From positions 1 through 6,758 of the forward strand of contig DBFJGL010000120.1 of the NCBI GenBank assembly GCA_048394785.1: DNA of 6,758 bases. Reading direction: 5' to 3'. Origin of the DNA: DBFJGL01 sp048394785. Lineage in GTDB: Bacteria; Bacillota; Clostridia; Christensenellales; CAG-917. The notes beneath the pieces are model-generated. The model was not told the DNA's origin. It ran no database searches and worked only from the letters and a program-made list of their open reading frames with translations. Both the position numbers and the translations under genes were made by a program. Shown one piece after another: positions 1 to 5,394 of the stretch. Position 1 is the first letter of the stretch. Each line of letters begins with the position of its first letter.

Positions 1-1
1 G

Positions 2-1042
2 TTTAAGGAAGCTTCGCCCGCAAAAGCAGGAATACATAAAGACACGTTTTTGTTAAAAGCCGCCTGCCCGCGTTTTACCAACGGCGACGCAAAGGGCATA
101 ATAATGGAAACGGTGCGCGGCAAAGATTTGTACGTCATATGCGACGTGGGAAATCACGGCGTGAAATATTCTATGATGGGTATGGAAGTGCCGACGACGC
201 CCGACGAACATTTTGCGGATTTGAAGCGTATAATATGCGCGGCAAACGGAAAACCCAACCGCATAACGGTTATAATGCCTATGCTGTACGGTTCACGTCA
301 GCACCGCCGCTCGTCGAGAGAATCGCTTGACTGCGCCGTAATGTTGCAGGAGTTGCAGAATATGGGCGTCAGCGACATAATCACCTTCGACGCTCACGAC
401 CCGAGAGTGCAGAATGCTGTTCCTCTGATGGGCTTTGACAACTATTTTGCCCACTATCAGATTTTGAAATGCCTTACGAGCCGTTTCCCCGAGGTCAAAC
501 TCGACAAAAACAGTCTGATGATTATTTCGCCCGACGAAGGCGCGATGTCGAGAAACGTGTTCTACGCGTCAGTGCTCGGGCTCGACCTCGGAATGTTCTA
601 TAAACGCCGCGACTACGCCAACATAGTAAACGGCAGAAATCCCATCGTTGCGCACGAATATATCGGAAGTCCCGTTATGGGTATGAACGTCTTTGTGGCG
701 GACGATATGATTGCCACCGGCGACTCGATTTTGAAACTCGCCAAGGAAATCAAAGAAAAGGGCGCGCGCAGAGTGTTCCTCGCGCCGACGTTCGCACTGT
801 TCACCGAGGGCGTGGACAAGTTCAATAAAGCATACGAAGAAGGCGTGTTCGACGCGGTGCTGTCCACAAACCTCACGTATCGCATTCCCGAACTCAAAGA
901 TTGCGAATGGTTTGTCGAAGCGGATATGTCCAAGTATATTGCGTACATCATCGCCGCCGCAAACTTCAACGAGCCGGTATCAAATCTGCTCAACCCGTCC
1001 GAAAAGATACGACAGCTTGTACAAAACCTGAAAAATCAATAG
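2..1042 (+). CDS. prs: Ribose-phosphate pyrophosphokinase (PRPP synthetase), 5'-truncated by window edge
   Basis: Makes 5-phosphoribosyl-1-pyrophosphate from ribose 5-phosphate and ATP in the cytoplasm, the precursor for nucleotides, histidine, tryptophan and NAD. The frame is open to the left edge with no stop, and sequence upstream of the TTG at 50 still reads as protein, so the true start lies outside; 346 codons are visible. Counting from the TTG codon as residue 1: the RFTNGDAK...ETVRGKD block (8-26) is the PRPP-synthetase N-terminal signature, RQHRR (83-87) matches the ATP-binding stretch, FDAHD (113-117) carries the conserved His, KRR (185-187) begins the catalytic flexible loop, and VFVADDMIATGDS (214-226) is the PRPP-binding motif. 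The loop between KRR and the PRPP motif looks about seven residues longer than I recall in E. coli Prs, as in the longer clostridial branch. Ends 20 nt before the next gene. Function is confident; subclass is inference. Confidence 0.93.
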   Translation, partial: FKEASPAKAGIHKDTFLLKAACPRFTNGDAKGIIMETVRGKDLYVICDVGNHGVKYSMMGMEVPTTPDEHFADLKRIICAANGKPNRITVIMPMLYGSRQHRRSSRESLDCAVMLQELQNMGVSDIITFDAHDPRVQNAVPLMGFDNYFAHYQILKCLTSRFPEVKLDKNSLMIISPDEGAMSRNVFYASVLGLDLGMFYKRRDYANIVNGRNPIVAHEYIGSPVMGMNVFVADDMIATGDSILKLAKEIKEKGARRVFLAPTFALFTEGVDKFNKAYEEGVFDAVLSTNLTYRIPELKDCEWFVEADMSKYIAYIIAAANFNEPVSNLLNPSEKIRQLVQNLKNQ

Positions 1043-1050
1043 CAGGGACA

Positions 1051-1057
1051 AAGGAGG
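1051..1057 (+). promoter_or_regulatory. Ribosome binding site that fixes a GTG start
   Basis: AAGGAGG lies 5 nt before the GTG at 1063. The same frame is open further upstream to an ATG at 901, but that would overlap the prs coding region by about 140 bases and add residues unrelated to the MBL fold. The strong site and the immediate start of the MBL motif (KISWLGHSS) make GTG 1063 the start. Confidence 0.85.
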
Positions 1058-1062
1058 AAAAA

Positions 1063-1722
1063 GTGAAAATTTCGTGGTTAGGTCATTCGTCTTTCCGTCT
1101 TGAAGAAAGCACGGGAACGGTGGTTGTTACCGACCCATATCACCCGTATGTGGGCTACGATATGCCGAGTGTAAGGGCGGATATCGTAACAATCAGCCAC
1201 CATCATAAGGACCACGGATACCTTGAAGCAATAGACGGCAGCCCGACTGTTGTCGACAAGGCCGGAGCCTATGACATTATGGGCGTACATATGCTTGCGC
1301 AACATAGCTGGCACGACGGCAAAAAGGGCGCGCAAAGAGGGGAAAATTTGGTGTTCCGTTACCGTATGGACGGCGTTGAACTTTGTCATATGGGCGACAT
1401 CGGCGAAGAGTGCAACACGCTTTTGGTGGAGAGCATCGCACCCGTCAACATACTTATGATTCCCGTTGGCGGCAATTATACCATCGACGCGGAACAGGCG
1501 AAGGAATACGTCGACCGCATTATGCCGGACATAGTCATACCGATGCACTATAAAACGCGCGACTGTGAGTTCGATATTGCCAAACTCAACGAATTTCTCG
1601 ATTTATTCGACGACGAAGACGTCATTGAAAGCGACGCCGACGTTATGGAATTCGACCGTGCCGACTTCGACGGAGAAAGCACTAAAGTGCTTGTGCTCAA
1701 AAAGTCGGAAAATTTTAATTAA
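1063..1722 (+). CDS. Metallo-beta-lactamase-fold hydrolase, UlaG-like (COG2220 type)
   Basis: A 219-residue cytoplasmic protein that is essentially one MBL domain, with no signal peptide or membrane segment. It opens with the beta-strand and WLGHSSF motif (residues 5-11), followed by a DPY turn (24-26). The metal ligands are visible: HHHKDH (46-51) supplies the HxHxDH site, H109 with D112 lies in CHMGDIG, and H162 lies in IPMHYKT. This set fits a dinuclear metal hydrolase of the family that includes UlaG-type lactonases. The real substrate cannot be read from sequence; many homologues are annotated only as MBL-fold hydrolases. The acidic C-terminal segment (about 180-205) is not a recognised domain. 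It follows prs by 20 nt with its own strong ribosome binding site and precedes rho by 57 nt, so cotranscription with prs is likely. A metabolic or repair role linked to PRPP is only a guess. Confidence 0.88.
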   Translation: MKISWLGHSSFRLEESTGTVVVTDPYHPYVGYDMPSVRADIVTISHHHKDHGYLEAIDGSPTVVDKAGAYDIMGVHMLAQHSWHDGKKGAQRGENLVFRYRMDGVELCHMGDIGEECNTLLVESIAPVNILMIPVGGNYTIDAEQAKEYVDRIMPDIVIPMHYKTRDCEFDIAKLNEFLDLFDDEDVIESDADVMEFDRADFDGESTKVLVLKKSENFN

Positions 1723-1731
1723 ATTCAATTT

Positions 1732-1755
1732 GCCGCCGCATTGTCGTGCGGCGGC
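1732..1755 (+). promoter_or_regulatory. Perfect GC-rich hairpin in the rho leader
   Basis: GCCGCCGCA (1732-1740) and TGCGGCGGC (1747-1755) form a perfect 9-bp stem around a 6-nt loop (TTGTCG). No T-run follows on the plus strand (GTAACTCT), and the minus-strand exit is only A/T-mixed, so it does not look like a standard intrinsic terminator on either strand. It ends 12 nt before the rho ribosome binding site at 1768. It could be a weak terminator of the upstream genes, an mRNA-stabilising or pausing structure, or part of autogenous control of rho. The role is inference; the palindrome is seen directly. Confidence 0.6.
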
Positions 1756-1767
1756 GTAACTCTATTC

Positions 1768-1773
1768 AGGAGG
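1768..1773 (+). promoter_or_regulatory. rho ribosome binding site
   Basis: AGGAGG lies 6 nt before the ATG at 1780 and decides the start. An in-frame TTG at 1741 would fall inside the loop of the upstream hairpin and add 13 residues unlike any Rho N-terminus, so it is rejected. Confidence 0.85.
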
Positions 1774-1779
1774 ATTTCA

Positions 1780-3486
1780 ATGTCTGATTACGTTTATACG
1801 ATTGACGAATTGAATGCCAAAAGCATTTTTGAGATACGCGACATCGCGAAAGAGGTGGGAATTCCCGCGCCTACAAAGAGCAAAAAGGGAGAGTTGGTGG
1901 ATATGATTTTCAAAATCTGCACCAAACAAATCGAACCTCCTGAACCTCCGCGCCGCGGCAGACCGAAGAAAAACGCGTCGGCAGAGGAGGAACAGAAAGG
2001 ACCGGCGGCACGCATTATCGCAAAAGACAGCGACGCGTATATTCCCGCATCCACCTTCAAAACACGCATTTTTACCGAAAACACTCCGCGTCAACGCTAT
2101 AACAACAACCGTTTTGAAAATAACGGCACAAATAATTACGGCGTAAACAATAACGGAGGCGGTTTTAATAATAGTTTCACAAACAGCGGCAATAATAGCA
2201 ACGGCTACAATCAAAACGGCGGATATAATCAAAACAAACCTTACGTAAAGGATTATTCCCGCGAATACAGAAACGACGCGCAGGATAAAGGGCTTGTCAA
2301 AAAGGCGTTCAACGCCGAACGCGGCGAAGAAGAAATGCTGCGCGAAGGTTATCTTGAAATCAGTCCCGACGGATACGGCTTCCTCAGGGTGCGCAACGGC
2401 GAGTTTTCGGATATGGACGCGTACGTTGCCGTTGCCAAAATCAAACAGTACGGACTGCGTCGAGGCGACTATGTAGTGGCGACCTGCCGTACGTTGCAGG
2501 ACGGTAAACCGCCGGCGGTTGCAAACGTGTACACCGTCAACGGTCAGGACGCGGAAAAGGCGTTGAACCGTCCCAATTTCGACGACCTTGTGCCAATTTA
2601 TCCCGACCAGAGGATACGTTTGGAGCTTGCAGGCTCGCCGCGCGACTACGCAATTCGCTGTATCGACCTCGTTGCGCCGATAGGAAAAGGTCAGAGAGGT
2701 ATTATAGTATCTCCGCCTAAAGCAGGTAAGACGACGCTTTTGAAGATGATTGCGGCGTCCATTTCCCGCAACTATCCCGAAATCGAACTTATGGTTCTGC
2801 TTGTCGACGAACGCCCCGAAGAAGTCACGGATATGCAGCGTTCCATTAACGGCGAAGTGGTGTATTCCACTTTCGACGAGCTTCCCGAACACCATACCAA
2901 GACTGCGGAAATGTTGCTCGACCGTGCAAAAAGACGGGTTGAAATGGGCAAAGACGTCGTGGTGCTTATGGACAGCCTCACACGCCTTGCGCGCGCGTAC
3001 AACTTAACTATACCTCCTACGGGCAGAACGCTGTCCGGCGGTATAGACCCCGGTGCGCTGCACAGCCCGAAACGCTTTTTCGGAGCGGCGAGAAACATTG
3101 AAAACGGCGGTTCTCTGACTATCATAGCAACCGCGCTCGTCGATACGGGCAGTCGTATGGACGACGTCATTTTCGAGGAGTTCAAGGGCACGGGCAATAT
3201 GGAAATCCATCTCGACCGCAAACTCAGCGAAAAGAGAGTTTTCCCCGCAATCGACCTTGCCAAGAGCGGCACGAGAAAGGAAGAGCTGCTGCTCACTCCC
3301 ACGGAACTCGAAGGCGCGTGGGGCGTAAGAAAGATGCTGTCGGCAGGCGACACGGTCGAAGCTACGGAAAATCTGCTTAATATGCTCGTTAAAACGTCTT
3401 CCAACAAAGAGTTTGCCGAACAGCTCAGTCTGCAATTCAAGATGTGGCAGAAAGAAGGTTATTCTTTCAGAAAGCCGATTAACTGA
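1780..3486 (+). CDS. rho: Transcription termination factor Rho, with long Asn/Gly-rich linker
   Basis: Hexameric RNA-dependent ATPase and helicase that loads on untranslated RNA and ends transcription; 568 residues against about 420 in E. coli. Domains: helical Rho_N domain (about 5-50); proline-rich then basic patch with RRGRPKK (58-64); Asn/Gly-rich low-complexity linker (about 104-155); cold-shock-like RNA-binding domain (about 186-265) with DGYGFLR (197-203); RecA-like motor (about 270-568). In the motor, SPPKAGKTT (311-319) is Walker A, LVDERPEE (341-348) carries the probable catalytic Glu344, VVVLMDSLTRLARAYN (393-408) is Walker B with Asp398, TGRTLSGGIDPGALHSPKRFFGAAR (414-438) spans the central RNA-binding loop, and SGTRKE (496-501) holds the probable arginine finger Arg499. 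All key residues are present, so it should be active. The extra length is almost all in residues 51-185, predicted disordered. Start set by AGGAGG at 1768. No T-tailed terminator is seen after the stop. Confidence 0.98.
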   Translation: MSDYVYTIDELNAKSIFEIRDIAKEVGIPAPTKSKKGELVDMIFKICTKQIEPPEPPRRGRPKKNASAEEEQKGPAARIIAKDSDAYIPASTFKTRIFTENTPRQRYNNNRFENNGTNNYGVNNNGGGFNNSFTNSGNNSNGYNQNGGYNQNKPYVKDYSREYRNDAQDKGLVKKAFNAERGEEEMLREGYLEISPDGYGFLRVRNGEFSDMDAYVAVAKIKQYGLRRGDYVVATCRTLQDGKPPAVANVYTVNGQDAEKALNRPNFDDLVPIYPDQRIRLELAGSPRDYAIRCIDLVAPIGKGQRGIIVSPPKAGKTTLLKMIAASISRNYPEIELMVLLVDERPEEVTDMQRSINGEVVYSTFDELPEHHTKTAEMLLDRAKRRVEMGKDVVVLMDSLTRLARAYNLTIPPTGRTLSGGIDPGALHSPKRFFGAARNIENGGSLTIIATALVDTGSRMDDVIFEEFKGTGNMEIHLDRKLSEKRVFPAIDLAKSGTRKEELLLTPTELEGAWGVRKMLSAGDTVEATENLLNMLVKTSSNKEFAEQLSLQFKMWQKEGYSFRKPIN

Positions 3487-3515
3487 AAAGTGCGCATAGA
3501 ATAGCGGTTTTCTCT

Positions 3516-3533
3516 TGAATTTCAGTAAATTCA
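3516..3533. repeat. Small AT-rich inverted repeat after rho
   Basis: TGAATTT (3516-3522) and AAATTCA (3527-3533) are perfect inverted arms around CAGT. The stem is AT-rich and no T-run follows, so it is weak as a terminator; an operator or chance occurrence is equally possible. Elsewhere in the 152-nt interval between rho and the next gene I could not pick out a convincing sigma-A promoter. Confidence 0.3.
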
Positions 3534-3638
3534 GAGCACTGTCGCGCGCTTTGCCGCATAGCATAAAGAACAAAGCTCGATTTACGCGCACGCAAAAAGC
3601 TGCACGCAATATAAGGACTGCCGAAAAAGGAGTAAACT

Positions 3639-4664
3639 ATGGCTGCTCAAACGGAAATTAAAGATAACATAACGCTCATCAACGAGGACGGAACGCTTGC
3701 CGTCAAGGGTTGGGCGCGCCGTAACGTATTCGATTACGACAGACGGCTTACAAAACCGCGTTCCCGACTGAAAGAATGGGATTTTTATCAGATATCCGAC
3801 GGCAAATACTTTGTCCAACTCTCCTTTTTCAACATCACGATAGCGTCTGCGGCGTCGGCAACGATTATGGATATCGAGAGCGGAAAGAGGATTGCGGCAA
3901 CGGACGTGCTTATCGGCACCCGCCGTCGTTGCATTATGCCAAAAAAGGGCGATGTACCCAACTTTTTCCGTTATGAACACAACGGCACCGTCATTCAGTT
4001 CGATACCCGCAGAAAAATACGCAAGCTTTATTTCAAAGGCAAAGCAAAAGGCAAACCTTTTGAAATGGAGTTTACGATGGACATACCCGAAAATCTGGAA
4101 AACATCACAATCGTAACGCCATTCAAGGATATGCCCACTCGGTTCTTTATGACCACAAAACAAAATTGTATGCCCACCGAAGGTATAGTACGCCACGGAA
4201 AAACGGAGTACACATTCGATAAATCGAACACGTTTACCGTGCTCGATTGGGGCAGAGGCGTTTGGCCGCATAAAAACTATTGGTATTGGGGCAACGGCTC
4301 GACCTATATCGACGGCAAAACGTTCGGCTTTGAAATTACGTGGGGCATCGGCGACGAGTCGGAAGCAACCGAAACCTGTCTTTTCTATGACGGAAAAGCG
4401 CACAAAATAGGCAGAGTTGACGTAGAAAACAGTCCTAAGGGCAGATGGATGGAGCCTTGGCACTTCATTTCAGACGACGGGCGTTTTGACGTGACAATGA
4501 CTCCCAAGTTTGACAACGTAACCGGCGCAATCGTCTGCGACCTCGGTATGAAAAGCCATCAGGTTCACGGACTTTGGAACGGTTATGCAATTCTCGACGA
4601 CGGCACCCGCATTGAAATAAAGGATATGTACGCATTCTGCGAGTACGTCGAAAACCGTTGGTAA
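3639..4664 (+). CDS. DUF2804 domain-containing protein, function unknown
   Basis: A 341-residue protein that I recognise as the DUF2804 family, spanning nearly the whole chain; no biochemical function is established to my knowledge. Family hallmarks seen: GWARRNVFDYDRR (24-36) followed by RLKEWDFY (43-50); MPTEG (178-182); LDWGRGVWPHKNYWYWGNG (202-220), very rich in aromatics; FGFEITWGIGDESEATE (229-245) with LFYDGKAHKIG (248-258); and the C-terminal DDGTRIEIKDMYAFCEYVENRW (320-341). There is no signal peptide or transmembrane segment, so it is probably cytoplasmic. The many alternating strands and aromatic residues suggest a beta-rich, possibly lipocalin-like ligand-binding fold, which is inference. 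The start is set by AAGGAG at 3627-3632, 6 nt before the ATG. It sits 152 nt after rho and is followed by a terminator about 200 nt downstream. Neither neighbouring gene indicates its role. Confidence 0.88.
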   Translation: MAAQTEIKDNITLINEDGTLAVKGWARRNVFDYDRRLTKPRSRLKEWDFYQISDGKYFVQLSFFNITIASAASATIMDIESGKRIAATDVLIGTRRRCIMPKKGDVPNFFRYEHNGTVIQFDTRRKIRKLYFKGKAKGKPFEMEFTMDIPENLENITIVTPFKDMPTRFFMTTKQNCMPTEGIVRHGKTEYTFDKSNTFTVLDWGRGVWPHKNYWYWGNGSTYIDGKTFGFEITWGIGDESEATETCLFYDGKAHKIGRVDVENSPKGRWMEPWHFISDDGRFDVTMTPKFDNVTGAIVCDLGMKSHQVHGLWNGYAILDDGTRIEIKDMYAFCEYVENRW

Positions 4665-4860
4665 GCTCAGCGGTTGCTTATTCGTAATTGCAGTTGTCCT
4701 ATAAATCGACGCAAGCGGCGACGTTATCGCTCGATATGGCGGTATAAAGCCGAATTTCAGGCATAGACGGATTAAGCATATAACCGATGACAAGCATAAA
4801 GAATGTAAATATCATAAGGTAAATATCATTTTGATAACGAGACTTATAATTACGGACGAG
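4665..4860. other. Gene-free 3' region of the DUF2804 gene
   Basis: No plus-strand coding region with a ribosome binding site is visible here. Some local pairing can be drawn: ATCGA (4705-4709) with TCGAT (4731-4735), enclosing GCGA/TCGC (4718-4721 and 4727-4730) with an 8-nt bulge. The stretch is probably an untranslated tail running to the terminator at 4861. I looked for the SRP RNA core and for other known structured RNAs and recognised none. Confidence 0.5.
4805..4829. repeat. Two 11-bp direct repeats, 14-bp period
   Basis: GTAAATATCAT occurs at 4805-4815 and again at 4819-4829, separated by AAG. The function is unknown. It lies in AT-rich noncoding DNA about 30 bases before the terminator and may simply be a local slippage duplication. 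Confidence 0.5.
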
Positions 4861-4889
4861 GGACGGAATATTCTCCGTCCTTTTTATTT
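4861..4889 (+). terminator. Intrinsic (Rho-independent) terminator
   Basis: GGACGGA (4861-4867) and TCCGTCC (4874-4880) form a perfect 7-bp GC-rich stem with a 6-nt loop, followed at once by TTTTTATTT (4881-4889). The T-run is only on the plus-strand exit side, so it terminates plus-strand transcription, closing the DUF2804 transcript before the ylxM-ffh promoter. It lies about 200 nt beyond the DUF2804 stop codon. Confidence 0.88.
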
Positions 4890-4907
4890 GCCGATAAAGC
4901 CGTAAAA

Positions 4908-4917
4908 TTAGCGCTAA
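4908..4917. repeat. 10-bp perfect palindrome
   Basis: TTAGCGCTAA reads the same on both strands. It lies between the terminator and the ylxM-ffh promoter, about 55 bases upstream of the -35 box. It might be a regulator site, but a palindrome of this size can occur by chance. Confidence 0.25.
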
Positions 4918-4969
4918 AAAGATAAATAGCCGCAACAATATATTTATGATAGCGCAAATCATTCAATCA

Positions 4970-5008
4970 CTTGACAGCGACAAGTAGAAATGATATTATA
5001 CTGTCAAG
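4970..5008. repeat. Inverted repeat bracketing the promoter (candidate operator)
   Basis: CTTGACAG (4970-4977) and CTGTCAAG (5001-5008) are perfect 8-bp inverted arms. The left arm contains the -35 box and the right arm covers the inferred start site; their centres are 31 bp apart, about three helical turns. A protein bound to both arms would block RNA polymerase. The left arm is partly explained by the -35 consensus, so the symmetry could be accidental. Confidence 0.4.
4971..4999 (+). promoter_or_regulatory. Strong sigma-A promoter of ylxM-ffh
   Basis: A perfect -35 box TTGACA (4971-4976) is separated by exactly 17 bp from the -10 box TATTAT (4994-4999), which also carries the extended TGn motif (TGA at 4991-4993). 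AT-rich DNA upstream could act as an UP element. Transcription should start near 5005-5007, giving a leader of about 62 nt. It lies just after an intrinsic terminator, so ylxM-ffh is an independent unit. Confidence 0.88.
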
Positions 5009-5042
5009 GCAAAAGCCTTAACAAAGGCAAATGCCTTGACGG
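5001..5042 (+). promoter_or_regulatory. Structured 5' leader of ylxM-ffh mRNA
   Basis: GTCAAGGCA (5003-5011) pairs perfectly with TGCCTTGAC (5032-5040); a T-G wobble and a C-G pair extend this to 5001/5042. Nested inside, GCCTT (5015-5019) pairs with AAGGC (5024-5028) around AACA, with AAA on both sides of the internal loop. The same arms can instead form two small adjacent hairpins (5006-5010 with 5015-5019, and 5024-5029 with 5032-5037). With a start site near 5006 the RNA would begin at or inside this stem. No T-run follows, so it is not an intrinsic attenuator. Confidence 0.5.
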
Positions 5043-5057
5043 CGAGCGCAAATCGCG

Positions 5058-5064
5058 AAAGGAG
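5058..5064 (+). promoter_or_regulatory. ylxM ribosome binding site with short spacing
   Basis: AAAGGAG ends only 3 nt before the ATG at 5068, closer than the usual spacing, which may lower initiation. The only alternative upstream ATG (4990) lies before the -10 box and so cannot be on the transcript. A 4-bp stem (GCGA 5042-5045 with TCGC 5053-5056) sits immediately upstream. Confidence 0.7.
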
Positions 5065-5067
5065 CTT

Positions 5068-5394
5068 ATGGACAGATTTGAGATAAGCACGCTCAGAAGC
5101 TATTACGGCGCATTGCTCACGCCTCGTCAGAACGAGATGTTAAAACTGCATTTTGACGAGGACATTTCTTACGGCGAGTTATCCGAGCTGTTCGGCATAT
5201 CGCGGCAGGCGGTGCTCGACTCCGTAAAGCGAGGCGGCGACGCGTTGCAGGAATACGAGAGTAAACTCGGCATAGCGGCGAAGGAAAGCCGAATAGCAGA
5301 CGCGCTGGACGGCGCGCTTGAAAGAGCGAAGGAAGGCAACGCACCTGCGGCTGCCGAAAACATAAAACTTGCGCTCGGCGTATTGGAGGAATAA
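5068..5394 (+). CDS. ylxM: YlxM/p13-like SRP-associated helix-turn-helix protein
   Basis: A 108-residue UPF0122 (YlxM/p13) family protein, usually encoded just before ffh in Bacillota and thought to act with the signal recognition particle; streptococcal YlxM has been reported to bind SRP components. The N-terminus (ISTLRSYYGALLTPRQNEMLKLHFDEDIS, 6-34) matches the family's first helices. Residues about 35-60 form a sigma-70 region 4-like helix-turn-helix with recognition helix GISRQAVLDSVKR (43-55). The C-terminal part (about 62-108) is helical, Ala/Glu-rich and poorly conserved. The start at 5068 is chosen because the family N-terminus begins there and the 26-codon upstream extension would cross the promoter. 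The stop overlaps the ffh start by one base (TAATG), which implies translational coupling. Despite the HTH, a DNA-binding role is not established; RNA or protein binding is as likely. Confidence 0.9.
   Translation: MDRFEISTLRSYYGALLTPRQNEMLKLHFDEDISYGELSELFGISRQAVLDSVKRGGDALQEYESKLGIAAKESRIADALDGALERAKEGNAPAAAENIKLALGVLEE

Noticed and set aside
901..1062. In-frame upstream extension of the MBL hydrolase to an ATG inside prs.
   Set aside because: It overlaps well-conserved prs codons in another frame, has no family similarity, and a strong ribosome binding site marks GTG 1063 instead.
2101..2240. Asn-codon-rich repetitive DNA in rho as a possible tandem repeat or insertion.
   Set aside because: The reading frame is continuous and no exact DNA repeat unit is seen; it is better explained as a low-complexity protein linker.
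1777..2895. Long minus-strand open frame antisense to rho (372 codons).
   Set aside because: It is the mirror of a highly conserved gene. The translation is Val/Phe/Arg-rich with no recognisable domain, and it has no supporting ribosome binding site.
3582..4463. Long minus-strand open frame antisense to the DUF2804 gene (293 codons).
   Set aside because: The plus strand clearly encodes a known family across the same span; the antisense product has no recognisable motif.
4831..4850. TTGATA and TATAAT near the terminator, suggesting a promoter.
   Set aside because: The spacing is only 8 bp, and a transcript from there would run straight into the terminator at 4861.
4699..4962. Minus-strand open frame of 87 codons with two hydrophobic stretches, resembling a small membrane protein.
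   Set aside because: There is no ribosome binding site before its ATG, it runs antisense through a clear plus-strand terminator, and its hydrophobic residues follow from AT-rich DNA read antisense. Conservation in relatives would be needed to revive it.
4990..5067. In-frame ATG at 4990 that would lengthen YlxM by 26 residues.
   Set aside because: It lies upstream of the -10 box, so it would not be in the mRNA, and the family N-terminus begins at 5068.
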